Below the pieces are notes generated by a model. That model had not been told where the DNA came from, made no database searches, and saw only the letters and a list, made by a program, of their open reading frames with translations. Shown here in pieces: positions 34,911-47,302 of a DNA stretch of 64,000 bases. Numbering within the stretch: position 1 is the first letter of the stretch; every line of letters begins with the position of its first letter. This DNA is from Zoroaster sp. YZ-2022 (lineage: Eukaryota; Echinodermata; Asteroidea; Forcipulatida; Zoroasteridae). The DNA lies in NCBI GenBank assembly GCA_029582265.1, contig CM055834.1:3348001-3412000 (forward strand), written 5' to 3'. Position numbers and translations under genes: made by a program.

Positions 34911-37446
34911 TCATACAATATGATATATCTTGACTGAGTAGCAATCAGCCACTGCCAGACCTTTCCCATCTGATGTGATTGTGATTCCATGTGGATCATG
35001 CAGACCCTTAGCAATGCAGCTAAGGAAATTACCACAGGCATCATAGTGGTGAATATGACCAGTGTTAATGTATTTATTGACCATCATTGCAATGTATAAA
35101 CCTGATGATGCGTCACAGCATACACCTGTGCAGTATTTGACTTTCTGACCATCAATGGTTGGTGTTATGGTGAATAGTGTAGACCCATTATCACCAATGA
35201 CAGCCACGTGTTGTTGATCTCCACCACTGATCACCACTCTGCCACTGTTGTCTACAGCCAAGAAGTAGGGTCGTGTAGTGACTGGCATGATGCTTATTAG
35301 ACCACCATCAGTGGACCTGTGCTCAGTCACTACCATTCTCTTTACATCACCCACAAGGATGTTACCATCCTTCTTGGCTGTAACACCTTTGATTCGCACA
35401 TCTTTCTTACCAACCTCATTCAGTGGCAGGGTGGCGAACTGAAATTCCAGTGTACAATCCTCCTTGTACATCTTGACTTGGCTGGTGGTATCTGTTACTA
35501 CAAAGTGATTGTTAATACATGCGAGGTCACGTGGATCTGAAGGAAAACATATCAACTCATCCAATCACAATTGATTTATGCGATATAGGATACAGTATAT
35601 TGCAATCACATAATCTATAAAAATAAATAAAGACATCATATTTCGTTTAAATATTTGTTCTCGCTTCATAACGCTTGGACGTTTTAGTTGATGCACTTTT
35701 ATCACGAGTTTTGTTTTTAATGTGTATCATATTCAAACTATGAGAAGTAATTAACAATTACCAAGAGATGTGCCAGTCACGAATTCTACGCTAAATATTA
35801 ATATTTAGTGAATATCACTGTTAGTAACAATCACATATCAGAGAGTAAATGGTTTATATTCTACCTCCAATGACCAATATTCTATTTTGATGTATCGCCT
35901 GTGTTAGGCCTATACCGACAATTTCTGTAAATCTTTGTTGTCATTTGAACATTGATAAATTTCCTTTAATAAAGGAAATTATACTTTGAATAAATTATTT
36001 CGCTTAACATTAAAAAAAAACTCGCCAACGTTACACATTTACACATCACGATTATTTTGAGAAGTAAGTCATCTTTTGAGAAGTAAGTTTGTACTTCCTT
36101 AGTAGAATCCTTGCAAAAATGAAAACAAATACATAAATAATCAGTTATTTCACAAAATAGGGATACTTACTTGAATCCATTTTAATTACATTCTCGTGTT
36201 TGCCCACAGTACTACAGAGAACCACTCGTTTGTTGGCGAAGTCAGTCACCGCAAACTTATCTGAACCAAGAGTAGCAATGCTGTAAGTTCTATTGAATTC
36301 CTCCAGACCACTGCCCTTCTTGCCAAACTCACAACTTAGCTCCCACTTGCTGTTTTCGATCTCCAGCTCACCCAGACTGATATCACCAACCCTCTGAGTC
36401 TGATTAAACTGCAGAAAAGAAAATTGGGCATCAATCTGTGGAGGGTCTTGACTTTTCAAGAAAGTTAGATCTTCGTTTATGATGGGATACATAGACAAAA
36501 AGTCACTGTCTGATCCTTGAGTAGTGACATATTTTGCTATGTCGAATGAATGTTGTTTGTTCTGGAGCATTATATTAATTTGTTTCTTAAGCCCGTCAAA
36601 TGTTGCGTTACGATCCTGCTCAAGGGTTTTGATATCGTGAATGATCCGATCTTCTTCGACTTTCACCTCAGCTATTAGCTGATCAGCTCTGAACTTTACC
36701 TCTGTCACTGTCCGTAAAACTTTCTTTCCGAAATCTTGCTGAGCTCGAGATGTATTGGCTAAAGACTGTTCAAATTTCTTTATTTCTCTGCTGAATTCTG
36801 GCAAGATATCTTTCACAGCCTTCTTGTATTTCAGAGAAGCTTCTGCAATGTCAATGTACTGATGCTCAGGTTTACAATGATCCATAATAGTACAGTTTCC
36901 ACAGATCAAGACTTTACATGGCTCTTCGCAGTAAAAAAGATTCAAACCACCTTTGTGTTTGTTGCATCTCGACTCATCTTCTTCTGGTTTCTTTGGGATG
37001 GTTATCTTTCCCTTACGAATATCTTCTAATGATCCGACAGTGTGTTTCGATGTTACGGCAATCTGTTTGTGTATCTTCTGGCAATTTGAGCAGATATTTT
37101 GGGCGCAGTCTAGACAGCGATGTGTAGCCTCGTTCTCGGCACATAATTCACAGATGAGCTTTGCTTTGTCAGATGTTACTGCAACTTTCTTCTGGAGTTC
37201 GACTTCGTCAATAAGACTAATCAACACAAAATTTGACTTCAGACCACTGACACCCTCTGGCGGCAGGTTTATTTCCCTCCGACAGGTTGGGCATGGCATC
37301 GTTGTAGAGTTTCCGTAGTAATTTAGCAAACATTCTTTACAGAAGCTATGAAGACAGCCGAGTATTTTGGGGTGTTTGTACTGATCTGTGCAGATACTGC
37401 ATTCCAGAAATTTGCCATGGATTGTCTGCAATGCTGCACTGGCCAT
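34911..37446 (-). CDS. TRIM-type protein with RING, two B-boxes, coiled coil and NHL-like repeats
   Basis: Two exons: 37446-36171 and 35536-34911. The donor is CAA|GTAAGT and the acceptor TTCCTTCAG, with codon phase matching (one base before, two after), giving 633 residues without internal stops. RING C3HC4 at residues about 16-60 (CSICTDQYKHPKILGCLHSF, then CPTC). B-box 1 at about 95-135 (CELCAENEATHRCLDC). B-box 2 at about 155-195 (CNKHKGGLNLFYCEEPC). Coiled coil about 200-320. A C-terminal NHL-type propeller starts at about 380 (GKKGSGLEEFNR, KFAVTDFANKRVVL) and ends near the stop (DPHGITITSDGKGLAVAD). No filamin domain is seen. Such proteins are RING E3 ubiquitin ligases whose propeller binds RNA or protein. 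They are expanded in marine invertebrates. A further 5' non-coding exon is likely (TTCGTAG just before the start). Confidence 0.92.
35565..36130. other. Intron of the TRIM-NHL gene
   Basis: AT-rich intron of about 630 bases (35537-36170). I see no further gene in it. Confidence 0.85.
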
Positions 37447-37717
37447 TTTACCTACGAAATAAATTAAGATGATAAGAACAATTAAAGCCAGTAGGCTTAT
37501 ACACTTTTAGTGAAATGTCTGTACATAAATCCATCAATTGATGGCTCCTACACGCTTGACACATAACCATAATAAAGATGACACATTTTGTAGCCCTAAA
37601 TGTTTATTATTTGCCTAAAATTACAGTTGCATGAGATGAACATGAGACGTGGACCCTGGTCCATTACCGATGAAACGAGGATGAGGGTATATAAGATTAA
37701 ACAATTCCCCACCCACC

Positions 37718-37792
37718 GAAAGGAGTAGGCGTAGGCGTAGGCGCAGGCGTAGGCGTAGGGGTAGGGGAGGGATAGGGGTAGGGATAGGAGTA
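37718..37792. repeat. (GTAGGC)n / GTAGGGG short tandem repeat
   Basis: About twelve six-base units GTAGGC, GCAGGC, GTAGGG and GATAGGG. It resembles a degenerate G-rich telomere-like tract, but the register is not pure TTAGGG. Confidence 0.85.
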
Positions 37793-37856
37793 CACTGTAA
37801 AAAAATAAAATAACCGTTTTTTACGCGTCCCCTTAGCCGTGTGTCTGTAAATTTAC

Positions 37857-37923
37857 AGGTACCGTAATACAATAACCGTAAGAAATAATGGTCAGTACCG
37901 TGTTATTGTATTATAACGGTACT
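37857..37923. repeat. Short foldback with GGTACCGTAATACAATAAC arms
   Basis: The left arm and its inverse (GTTATTGTATTATAACGGTAC) surround about 20 bases. Part of a MITE-like patch from 37793 (CACTGTAAAAAAATAAAATA) to about 37940. A related AAGTACCATCGG sequence is at 43280. Confidence 0.6.
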
Positions 37924-38351
37924 TTTCAGGGGCGTAAATATAGACAGTGGAGGCAGTGCGGCTGCACTGGGGCCCGTCGGGTGGTAGGGCCCGTAGAGAG
38001 AACAGGCCATTCGACATTGTGTTGCAGAGAACGGGCCCCTGCACGCACTTCGAATCGCCACCTTGGAAGTACGTCTGTGTTCATTTCGGAGTTAGGTCGC
38101 CGCCGAGCGCCTGTTTCATTGTGTAGCTTAGATGTGTAGCTTAGATGTGTGGGTAAAGCCGCTGCGGGTGCAAACCAAACCATGCCTTTCATATAGTTGG
38201 TTGATTAGTTGACTTGTTGACTTGATTGACCGTCTGTTTACGTTAGCGTGTCAGAGCGCTATCCATAGTTCTGATAGCGCAATAGCCTAAGTAACTATTC
38301 GACCGTAAAATCCAACACATTGTTGGTCAAATATATAGGCCTACGCTTTGA

Positions 38352-38394
38352 TGTGTGTGTGTGTGCGCGTGTGTGTGTGTGTGCACGTGTAAAT
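38352..38394. repeat. (GT)n microsatellite
   Basis: Interrupted GT/GC alternation. The region 37940-38640 around it holds no gene I can support. Confidence 0.9.
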
Positions 38395-39165
38395 CACGTC
38401 AAGTGAGGTCTTCCATGTAACTTCATACTAGCCAACCGAGCACGCGATGCAAAACGAGGACGTCCTCTATTTCAACTAACGTTAAAATTGGAAACTCTGA
38501 GCATATTTATGACGGCCAGTGAAATATCTCACGTTTTGAATGCCGTCCTCGGTCTTATGAGAAAAACAGACGGAGTGTGACGTAACACATTAGTCCGGAA
38601 CTTTACCGAATCGCCTGGAAATCTACTAGCGCCCTCTCTAGTTACAATACTTTGGACACATGTGGTGGAGACGGGTTTGCTATTGTTGTCATCAGCAGTT
38701 AAGACGCTTATAAATTTTGTATACTCAAAGATAGCGTCCTTTCCAGTGCGTGCCTGCTAGTGCTAGAGAGAAGACGTTCTTTTTCAGCCGCTCACAAGAT
38801 ACAGGTAAGCCAAGTCAAGTGTACTAACGATTTAAGTACTAAAATGTGTCTATAGAAAATTACTGGAAAGTTTAAAATGTAATATAATACTTCGCGATCA
38901 AAGTCTCCTGGATTTAATATTATGAAATGCCACATAGCTGACTTATTATAACTATTTTATAATCATTATATGTTTAGTTTATTGAACAATAAATTATACC
39001 AAACAAAGTATAGAGCTGTCATTTTAACACCAAACTAGGTCCTATTTATATAGTAATTGATGGTTGAAGGCATTGGTGTGGATGATAGTAAAACTATACT
39101 AGTATAACTATAGTCGTAAACTTGCGGGTACAACCATGTGTAACTAGTAATCTGTTTGGGAGGAG

Positions 39166-39263
39166 TGTTGGCTTTGAAAAGAGCCGTTGGTGGTCTCGAC
39201 ATTTCGAGCAGAGTACACTGTTCGAAACGACGACCACCAACGGCTCTTTTCAGAGCCAACACT
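39166..39263. repeat. Palindrome with two histone-type 3' stem-loops
   Basis: The plus strand at 39242-39257 reads GGCTCTTTTCAGAGCC preceded by ACCACCAAC. The minus strand at 39185-39170 reads GGCTCTTTTCAAAGCC in the same context. The arms are 32-34 bases with a 34-base centre that is itself near-palindromic (TTCGAGCAG...CTGTTCGAA). The six-base stem and TTTC loop match the 3' end signal of replication-dependent histone mRNAs. No histone coding sequence is next to it. Confidence 0.7.
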
Positions 39264-39794
39264 CATACATGCATACAAAGACACATGTATACCACAGTTG
39301 ACGTTATATTTTAGCAGGTTATACTGTAACCAAACTCCCAATAATAAATCACCGTCAGCCATTGAGACCAATAAACCATACCAAGCCTCCATCATCCATT
39401 GGGATTTTCAGCAGTTAGTTTGCAAACACAGACTCTCCATAGTAACCTACCACCAGCCACTGAGTCTGGCACTAAGTAATATGCCCTGCAATATGTCAAT
39501 CACAAACCACTAAAACCAACAGACATATGAGGCATTATGTTACTATGCAGTATAGCTATGAGGAGCCACTGCCTACCATAGCAATGGCTTGTAGTGGCCT
39601 GAATGGCTTGCTTAAAAAATTTCACTGATTGTAGGAGGGTTAGTCTGTACTAAATCAGGTTTGTGATTTATTTTTCCCCAGTGAGTCAATGCGTATGCTA
39701 TAAGTATCTTTAGCAACATGGAACGCAGGGGTCGTCACCAAAAGAAGTTGCCCTGTAAAGTAAGTACCTTACACACACATTAATGAGGTTTGAC

Positions 39795-39960
39795 CGTAGC
39801 TCCCCCCATTTCACCCTTCTTTTTACACTCCGTTCTTTCACCACCCTGTTATTTCCCCCTCCCCCTCCCCTTTCTTTTATCACTGCCCCTCCCCTTTTGT
39901 TTCTCACTCCCCCTCATTTCCCTACCCCCTATTCTTTACCCCTCCCCCTCGTTCTTTGCA
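39795..39960 (+). repeat. Pyrimidine-rich tract in intron 1 of the recombinase-like gene
   Basis: About 165 bases, almost all C and T, with CCCCCTCCCC runs. Long Pro/Phe/Leu frames here are artefacts. Confidence 0.85.
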
Positions 39961-42214
39961 AGTAAGCTTTTAGCTTAAAACTAAGCTTCATTGAAAAACA
40001 CGTGACCTTTCCCCTCCCTTCCCTGTCACTGCAGCCTTTTCCAGATCGAAAATAGCGTGTATCCACTGGTTATAAATATGTCTGTTTTATTTCATTCCAG
40101 CTGGTCCACCCATCATCGCCACAGTGCAGGGATGACGGTGGCCAACCAACCCTTTCCAGTGTTACCCCTGAAGCCTCAGGATGTCATAGCAGCCCGACTA
40201 ACGAGCCACACAGCTCACCTGACGATGTTGAACCCGATGAGAACTGCGGCGTGACAGTCATGCAGACCAGTAATATGGGTGGTCAAAGGAAATGGGGCAA
40301 AAAACACTATTGTTTTTACTGTGACGAACCTCAGGCTAAGTTGCCCCGTCATCTTCGGTCTTGCCATAAGGAAGAAAGAGAAGTTGTAGATATTACCTCG
40401 GAGACCGACCGTAGTGCCCGTAACAATCTTCTGTTGAAAATACGTAATGTTGGTAATCACAGACACAATTGCAAAGTACTTCGAGAGGGTGAGGGTGTCC
40501 TCATTGTGGCATATAGGCCCAATCATAAGGCAGATCCCCATGACTATGGACCGTGCATATATTGTTTTGGTTATTATGTACGCAGTGATCTTTGGAGACA
40601 CCGGTGCTCAATTAAGCCTGTGCTTAATGCACAGACTGATGGAGGCTGTATGGTATCTTGTAGGCGTGGACGAGTGGTTCACAAGAGTGATTTGTTGAAA
40701 CCTCCTCTTGTTGGTGTATCTTTCAAGTTGAACAAAGTGTTAAGTCCCATGAAGAGGGATGATATATCTCTCATAGTCAAAAACGATTCACTGATTATCG
40801 AAGTAGCCAAACGTGAATACCTGAAGCTCGGCCACGACGTAGCTCAACATGGCTATATCCGAAACAAGCTACGCGAATTGGGTCGCCTCGTCATCCAACT
40901 GCGAAAAAACACCAACCTACCAAATGCATCACTTGAAGTATTCATCCATCCCCACCACCCCAATGATATATTCAAGGCTGTTCAGGATATCGCAGGCTTC
41001 AGTGAAGTCAACCAGTTGTATAATGTTCCATCTCTAGCACTGAAGATTGGGCATTCCATCAAGAAATGTGCAGTCATTCTCAAAGGAAATGCTCTGGAGT
41101 CTGGTGAAAGGCACAAAGCACAAACATCCGACCAGTTCATGCAATTGTGTGAAATGAAATGGAGAGAACATGTGTCCACCCATGCGCACAGAACACTGTA
41201 CCAAGGAAAGCGTAATAAACCCACCGTTTTCCCCACAAATGCTGATGTGGTTAAAATGTCATCGTTTCTCCATGACACTGGTGACAGGCAATTGCGACTC
41301 CTTCAAGCTGCCCGGGGAAAACAAGTCAGCGCACCCTGGAAGATATTGAATGAGGTCACACTGTGCAGCCTCATTATGTTCAATCGCAGAAGGCAGGGTA
41401 AGGTTTCCAAGATGACAGTGGAGGATTTCAACAAGCACAGTACAGCTGTTGTCAATAGGGACTGCGTTCTCACTGATCTCGAAAGGCACCTCTGCAAAAA
41501 TAATGTTCAAAGTCGTTGAAATAGTTGGTAAGAGGGGCAGAACTGTGCCGGTCCTTCTCAGCAACGAGGCCATGACGTGGTTGAATGCTCTGGTTGCAAA
41601 GAGAATTCAAGCTGGAGTTGCACAGGATAACGTGTACTTGTTTGCACGGTCTTGTTATGGAGGCATGAGCCATATTCGAGGAAGTGACTGTCTCAGAGCG
41701 TATGCAAACGATGCAGGCCTCGACAATGCCGACAGCATCCGCTCTACCAAACTTCGGAAACATGTAGCGACTGCGTCACAAATTCTGTCCTGGCAGACTT
41801 CATGGGTCACGATTTGCGAGTCCATCGTGAATACTACCAGATGCCAGATACCGTCCAGAGGGTTACTCAACTGTCACGACTTTTCCTCAGCTTGGAGAGG
41901 GGCAACTTGGAGTCCCAGCATGGCAAATCACTGCAAGAGTTACATGTCATTGAAGGTACGTACAGCCACTGTGCAAAATAATATCTCTTCTGTGTGTACC
42001 TCACTTTTTTTGTTCTCTCCCAATTGCCTAGGTGACTGACATTTTCTTATCCCCTCTCGCCCCCTCCACCGTGGCCAGCACATTCTTATGCGAGCAGAAA
42101 TACTTTATTCATTTCTTTGTTGGTCTTTATTTATTTTCAGAGGGCTTCACCACTGATGACGGCAGCAGTAATTCTTCTGAGTACTGTGACTCGAGTGATG
42201 ATTCTAGTGATAAC

Positions 42215-42330
42215 AGTAAGTTGTGGCTGTTTATATTTTTGGTTTCCATCTGTTCTTCAGTCCATCTATTTTTCTCTATCTTTCTTTCTATTTCTCTTTC
42301 TCTCTATTTCTCTTTCTCTCTGTCTCTAGC
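42215..42330 (+). repeat. (TTTCTCTC)n-like tract in intron 3
   Basis: Polypyrimidine microsatellite (TTTCTATTTCTCTTTCTCTC) between exon 3 and exon 4 of the recombinase-like gene. Confidence 0.85.
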
Positions 42331-42998
42331 TGGCTGCACCGAGAGTGAATGATTTCCAATGTATAAATTGCCTTTGTAATTACTTTGTGTTATAGGAACT
42401 TGTGAAGCCAGTGTCCCATGCACTAGTCGGGCCTCCCCGTTATCTCGAAGAGGGCAGCATCATCTGTGGACTGTAGAAGAGAAGAGAGACGTCATGGAGG
42501 GACTACAGATATTTTTTCTGATGAATAAACTACCCGGCAAACGTGACATTGAAACGGCTTGCCCTGTGCCACTCGCGACTCGAACGTGGCGGAACATTAA
42601 AGACTTTTGCAGAAACACAATGAAGCTCTATCAAAGTAGTAAGTTAGAGTGAACTGAAAAGGTCTTGTACGCCTTTTGAACAGACAATAGAAAAACAAGT
42701 TCAGCCAAAAAGACAATTGTACCTCCAAATTGCCCAGCGGGCAGATTTATCATTCCTGTGTTCATTGACTAATTATGCTGACTAATTATGCTGACTAATT
42801 ATGCGGAAGATGCTTACATATAGTTAATATATCCCAAGCACTAAGAAAACATTATGTCATATGCCTAAAGTGCAGGTAATCCTCACAGACAGTGATTGTG
42901 TATGTCGTCCTCCATTTGATAGATCCCACCCAAATTGTACCACTGTCCTCCGTTTGATAGAATACCAAGTATCCCCTCAGTTTGCAGTGGTCTACATG

Positions 42999-43035
42999 TA
43001 TGTATGTGTGTGTGTGTGTGTGTATGTGTGTGTGT
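42999..43035. repeat. (TG)n microsatellite
   Basis: TG repeat with ATG interruptions. The flanking sequence to 43270 contains two TGTCCCCACAACG copies and GGGCCCGTTCATAAC-type repeats, but no gene. Confidence 0.9.
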
Positions 43036-43502
43036 TCAAGCACTGGCCGCGTTATGGGGACAGAGAACAAAAGAGGGATCCGGAATTACTTAGCTGTGGG
43101 GACATTTTCATTGTCCCCACAACGTTTTTAATCCCCAAAATCCTTTGTATTTTGTCCCCACAACGCCCCGTGCGGGATTGTGTGTGTGTGTGCTTCATAA
43201 CTAGTAACTAGCGTGCACTAGGGCCCGTTCATAACAACGTGCACTTGGGCCCGTCGTAACTACGCTACGCCACTGGTACTTTTGGTATAAAAGTACCATC
43301 GGATGATGTATTTTTACATTTCGTAACAAACTTACGAGACCATCCGGTGATTTTACAGGGAGAAATAATGATTGCGTTATTTAACGTTAGTGGCTATGTC
43401 TGAAAAGGGACAACATGATTGAACCATAAAGCACTTACTCAATGATGGGACACATTACAGATGAACCACCCTTGGTTTTAATTATTTTACCGAATTAGTG
43501 AG

Positions 43503-43592
43503 TGCCATGGCCAAGCGGTATATAACACACCAGACTTGTGTTCTGATGGCTGAATCATCAGAATGTGAGTTCGAATCTCTGTACGCGGGTGT
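43503..43592 (+). repeat. tRNA-like SINE head (Leu/Ser type)
   Basis: A-box-like TGGCCAAGCGG and B-box GAGTTCGAATCTC with a long variable arm between them, as in type II tRNAs. The acceptor stem does not pair, so not a tRNA gene. Confidence 0.5.
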
Positions 43593-43910
43593 TAGCTGTG
43601 AGGGTAGACGTTGAAATTGTGTATCAAAAAGCTTCCGAAAGGCTATGTTAGCTTGCTACTAAAGCTAAACCACTTGTTTAATATTAAGAAATAAATAAAC
43701 AAAAATGGTGTCTTACCTTATACTTTTGTTATCCAACAGTTGATGAAAGAAACGTGTTATAAAACGTTACTAACTTTGGGGCCAACAATAGCAGAATGAT
43801 TCTTGACATACGAATCATCGTCATATAATCATACGACCATCATGATGTGACCAAATATAAACAAAGACAATCGTTGTAATTGGCTGAATAGTACAAAATA
43901 CGCAGCACCA

Positions 43911-44412
43911 GTATGGAATACAGGGTTAGAGCTCATGTCAACAAATTAGAGAGTATTCAAAAACGTGCTCTTAAAATTATTTTGGGCTTGGGTTATTTAG
44001 ACTACGCTCATGCCCTTTTTAAGTGCAATTTGATTTCTCTCCAAGATCGTAGAAAAGACCTTTGCTTCAACTTTGCAAAAACAATTGAGAGAATCTGACG
44101 TATTCCGTCATTGGTTACCCCAATCAAGAGGTTATAATGTTAAATATCAACTCAGAAATAGTAACAATCTTTCAGTAATTAAGTGCAAACCAAACAGATA
44201 TAAAAATAGTCCGATGCCTTACTTCGTCAGTATTTTGAACCAAAACTAATTTTATCTTTTTACATTAATTGTTTTGTTTTTTCAGATGTGTTTTATGTAG
44301 TTTTCTATGTCGGTAACTTTTATACAGTAATTGTTTGTACTCCTAATCTTTTAAAATTGTAAACATTGTAGCAATTTAGCCTCAGGGCTACAAATGCATT
44401 GTTTTAATAAAC
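43911..44412 (+). pseudogene. 5'-truncated LINE: end of the reverse transcriptase ORF and 3' UTR
   Basis: The frame from 43911 reads KLESIQKRALKIILGLGY, then SLQDRRKDLCFNF, and after a one-base shift near 44090 HWLPQSRGYNVKY and RYKNSPMPYF, with a stop soon after ILNQN. This is the C-terminal tail of many non-LTR retrotransposon ORF2 proteins. The 3' UTR ends in the AAT tail at 44414. The upstream polymerase core is absent, as expected of a 5'-truncated insertion. Confidence 0.75.
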
Positions 44413-44413
44413 C

Positions 44414-44825
<412 letters not shown>

Positions 44826-45194
44826 GTAAATGATCTATTTTTGGACCGCTACATACTTGAAATTTTATTTTGTTTACAGAGTATAATTTATGTTATCCAT
44901 TAATTAAATACTGTCACGTCATGACTTTGGAGGGGCAAAAACAGGCACGTAGCCAAGATTGTTATTTTGTAGATGTCAATCGACCACCCATGGATGGCTT
45001 TCTATTTGTTCAAGTTCAATTTCATTCACATACTGCTCTCCTTGAATATCATTTTGTGTTGCAGTTAAGTTGCAGTTTTACAAATTAAACAAGTTAGACC
45101 GATACCAAATTATTACTGAACGCAATGATTCGCATGAAATAATGAATAATGCAACGACATTTAGACATTAAACGTATATTATTTATATTCTAGC

Positions 45195-45450
45195 AGACTT
45201 GTATGACTCGTGACTCGGACTCAAGTCACCATGTACAATGAGATACTAGCCCATATATCTCGAGTATTTTTCCACTTAACTTTGAACCTTGACATATGTA
45301 TAAGGTTTTCTTTTTTCGTTTGAATGTTGTAAGTGACTCGTGACTTGGACTCGGACTCGACATTTGTGACTCGTGGCTCAGACTCAGACTCGACCCACAT
45401 TACTCGGGACTCGGACTCGACACTGGGGATTCGGACTCGAGGTTTGAGGA
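45195..45450. repeat. Degenerate GACTCGGACTCGAC minisatellite
   Basis: GACTCGTGACT, GGACTCGGACTCGA and similar pieces recur at about 12-24 base steps. The 1.6 kb that follows, to 47085, is purine-rich, with a diverged internal duplication (AAAGGAAATAGACAAG and AAAGGAAATGGACAAAG; 45600-45730 against 46380-46460), and has no recognisable gene. Confidence 0.75.
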
Positions 45451-47084
45451 CTCGAATACAATTAGTCTGAATTCTAGTGACATTACCATTACACAAGTAC
45501 AAGCTCGACTCTAGCATAATATTGCTCATAGGCAAAATGACATAGACTTGACACTGGCATACACACATAGAAAGTACACAGAGGAGAAACAGTCATTCAA
45601 GTAGACAAGAAAACCAGAGAGTGGAGAGGAATAATCCAAAATGGAATGAAAGGAGGGAGTCAAGGTCACTAGCAGTGGACAAAGGAAATAGACAAGAAAA
45701 CGATTAGTGGGTAACAAATACACGGGGTTTTTGGCGTCAGTAAACAGTGAAAATGAGAAAGAAATGATTGGGTCAGAAAAGGAGAGCTAGCTGAGGGAAA
45801 GGACACAGAAAAATGAGATGATTTAATAGTAAAATTTTAAAAGAAACAGGAGAGACAAAGAACTAAGTCTAACTAATAGGAAACAATCAGAAACTGAAGG
45901 GCGTTTAAACAAAAGTAACTACTTATTCCCTTTTGGGGGGTTGAACGGTGCGAAGACGCTGGATAAACATCTTATCTCTTTCTTACACCCAAAAAAGTGC
46001 ACCAAAAATTATTGAATGCTGGAAACGGCACCTGACAGCATTAGCATCATCGTAAAGTTCATGACTTTGAGAAACTATTTGACAAACAAGAGGTTTTTTT
46101 TGTACCAGAACCCGGACGGTACTATGTAAATATTGTGTTGACTATCTTTGAACCTCTTAACATTCAAACTTTGTTCGATTTCTATGATATCGTAACATGT
46201 TTTTCTGTTATTCATTTATTAAATGGAGCGTTAGAAATTTCCTCCCAACTAAAGTAGGGAAGATAAAGTAAAGGTTAGCATGAAACAGAAGAATTGAACA
46301 AGAAAAGGACTAGGAGTATGGAACATTATTTTACTGGGGTTGCCAGAGAACAGTAGAGACAAGAGAGAGACAAATCCAGAATTAAAGAAGGAAGTTGGTC
46401 AAGGTCAACTGAGAACAAAGGAAATGGACAAAGAAAAAAATTACCTGGTGAGCGATACATTGTATTTTTAGTGTTAGAGAACAGTGAAAACGAGAGAGAA
46501 AAATAAGTAGGCCAGAAACGGAGATGGAAAGAACTCCATAACAAGTGAGGAAAGAAAAAGCGGAAAAGGAAGTAATTAAACTGACAACCAATATCTGTAT
46601 GGAGATGTTATTAGGTAGTTTCTTCCTGGATGATCAGACCATGGGGTTGAATGGTGTAAAGACGCCTGATCCACATCTTTCTACATTGTAATAATGCTAT
46701 AGAAATAGGTGAAACGAACATTTGATAGGAAATTATCCTACACAAAGTATTCTTCTGAAATACCTTTCTCTAGTAAACCTTTTTCAACTGGTGTATGCGA
46801 ACATAAAGTATGAAAAACGTGTTGTCACCCAAAGTATATTGGGACTATGTTATGTGCACACCATATATCCCCAATGGTGAATGGTTTATGTGCGTTATAT
46901 GCATACTTACTAGGATCAATAAATAATTATGCGACATATGTATAGACATCAATGAGTGAATGATTATGAGCTTAAAATGGCGGACTATGGGTGGATCATT
47001 GCAACACGGCGCCATACAAAGTAAACATCGCCGTAAAGTTCTTGTGATAAGTATCTGAGATAGAAAAGGTGTTTTATAAAAAAT

Positions 47085-47302
47085 GTGTTGACTATTTTAT
47101 TCAATGTCTACAGTATCACAACATGTAGTTCTGTTATTCATTTATTAGGCCCCCATAAAAGTCTCCAGTTTCTGGTCATAGGTCTGCTTCAAAATTGGTG
47201 CGGTGAAATACGTGATAAGACTATGAATGGGATTTTTGGGGGGTGTTTGTTATTGTTCGAAATTGACATTATTGTTTGCAGTAATATCTGTACAGATATT
47301 AC
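47085..47302 (+). repeat. Dispersed repeat copy 2, followed by a perfect 22-base palindrome
   Basis: 47090-47222 matches 28235-28395. 47281-47302 (GTAATATCTGT and its exact inverse) is a perfect palindrome. A shorter relative of the repeat is near 46190 (GTTATTCATTTATTAAATGG). Confidence 0.65.

Larger units (their letters stand above)
39682..42652 (+). pseudogene. Zinc-finger / tyrosine-recombinase-like multi-exon gene with two frame breaks
   Basis: Exons: 39682-39759 (start ATG 39718, donor AAA|GTAAGT), 40101-41955 (acceptor TTCCAG, donor GAAG|GTACGT), 42141-42215 and 42396-42652; all phases agree. A 5' non-coding exon may end at 38804 (ACAG|GTAAGC). Exon 2 has two C2H2/C2HC fingers (CFYCDEPQAKLPRHL and CIYCFGYYVRSDLWRHRC) and then a recombinase-like core: FNRRRQGKVSKM with the first Arg, STKLRKHVAT, and FMGHDLRVHREYY with the candidate Tyr. 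Exon 3 is Ser/Asp-rich. Exon 4 is a SANT/Myb-like end (WTVEEKRDV, PGKRDIETA, RTWRNIKDFCRN). The order matches a Crypton-like recombinase family I know from fish and invertebrates as uncharacterised proteins. One frameshift at an A-run (about 41495-41510) and a small deletion near 41790 break the frame. Confidence 0.75.

Noticed and set aside
36918..37318. Plus-strand frames inside the TRIM exon
   Set aside because: Antisense to the RING and B-box coding sequence.
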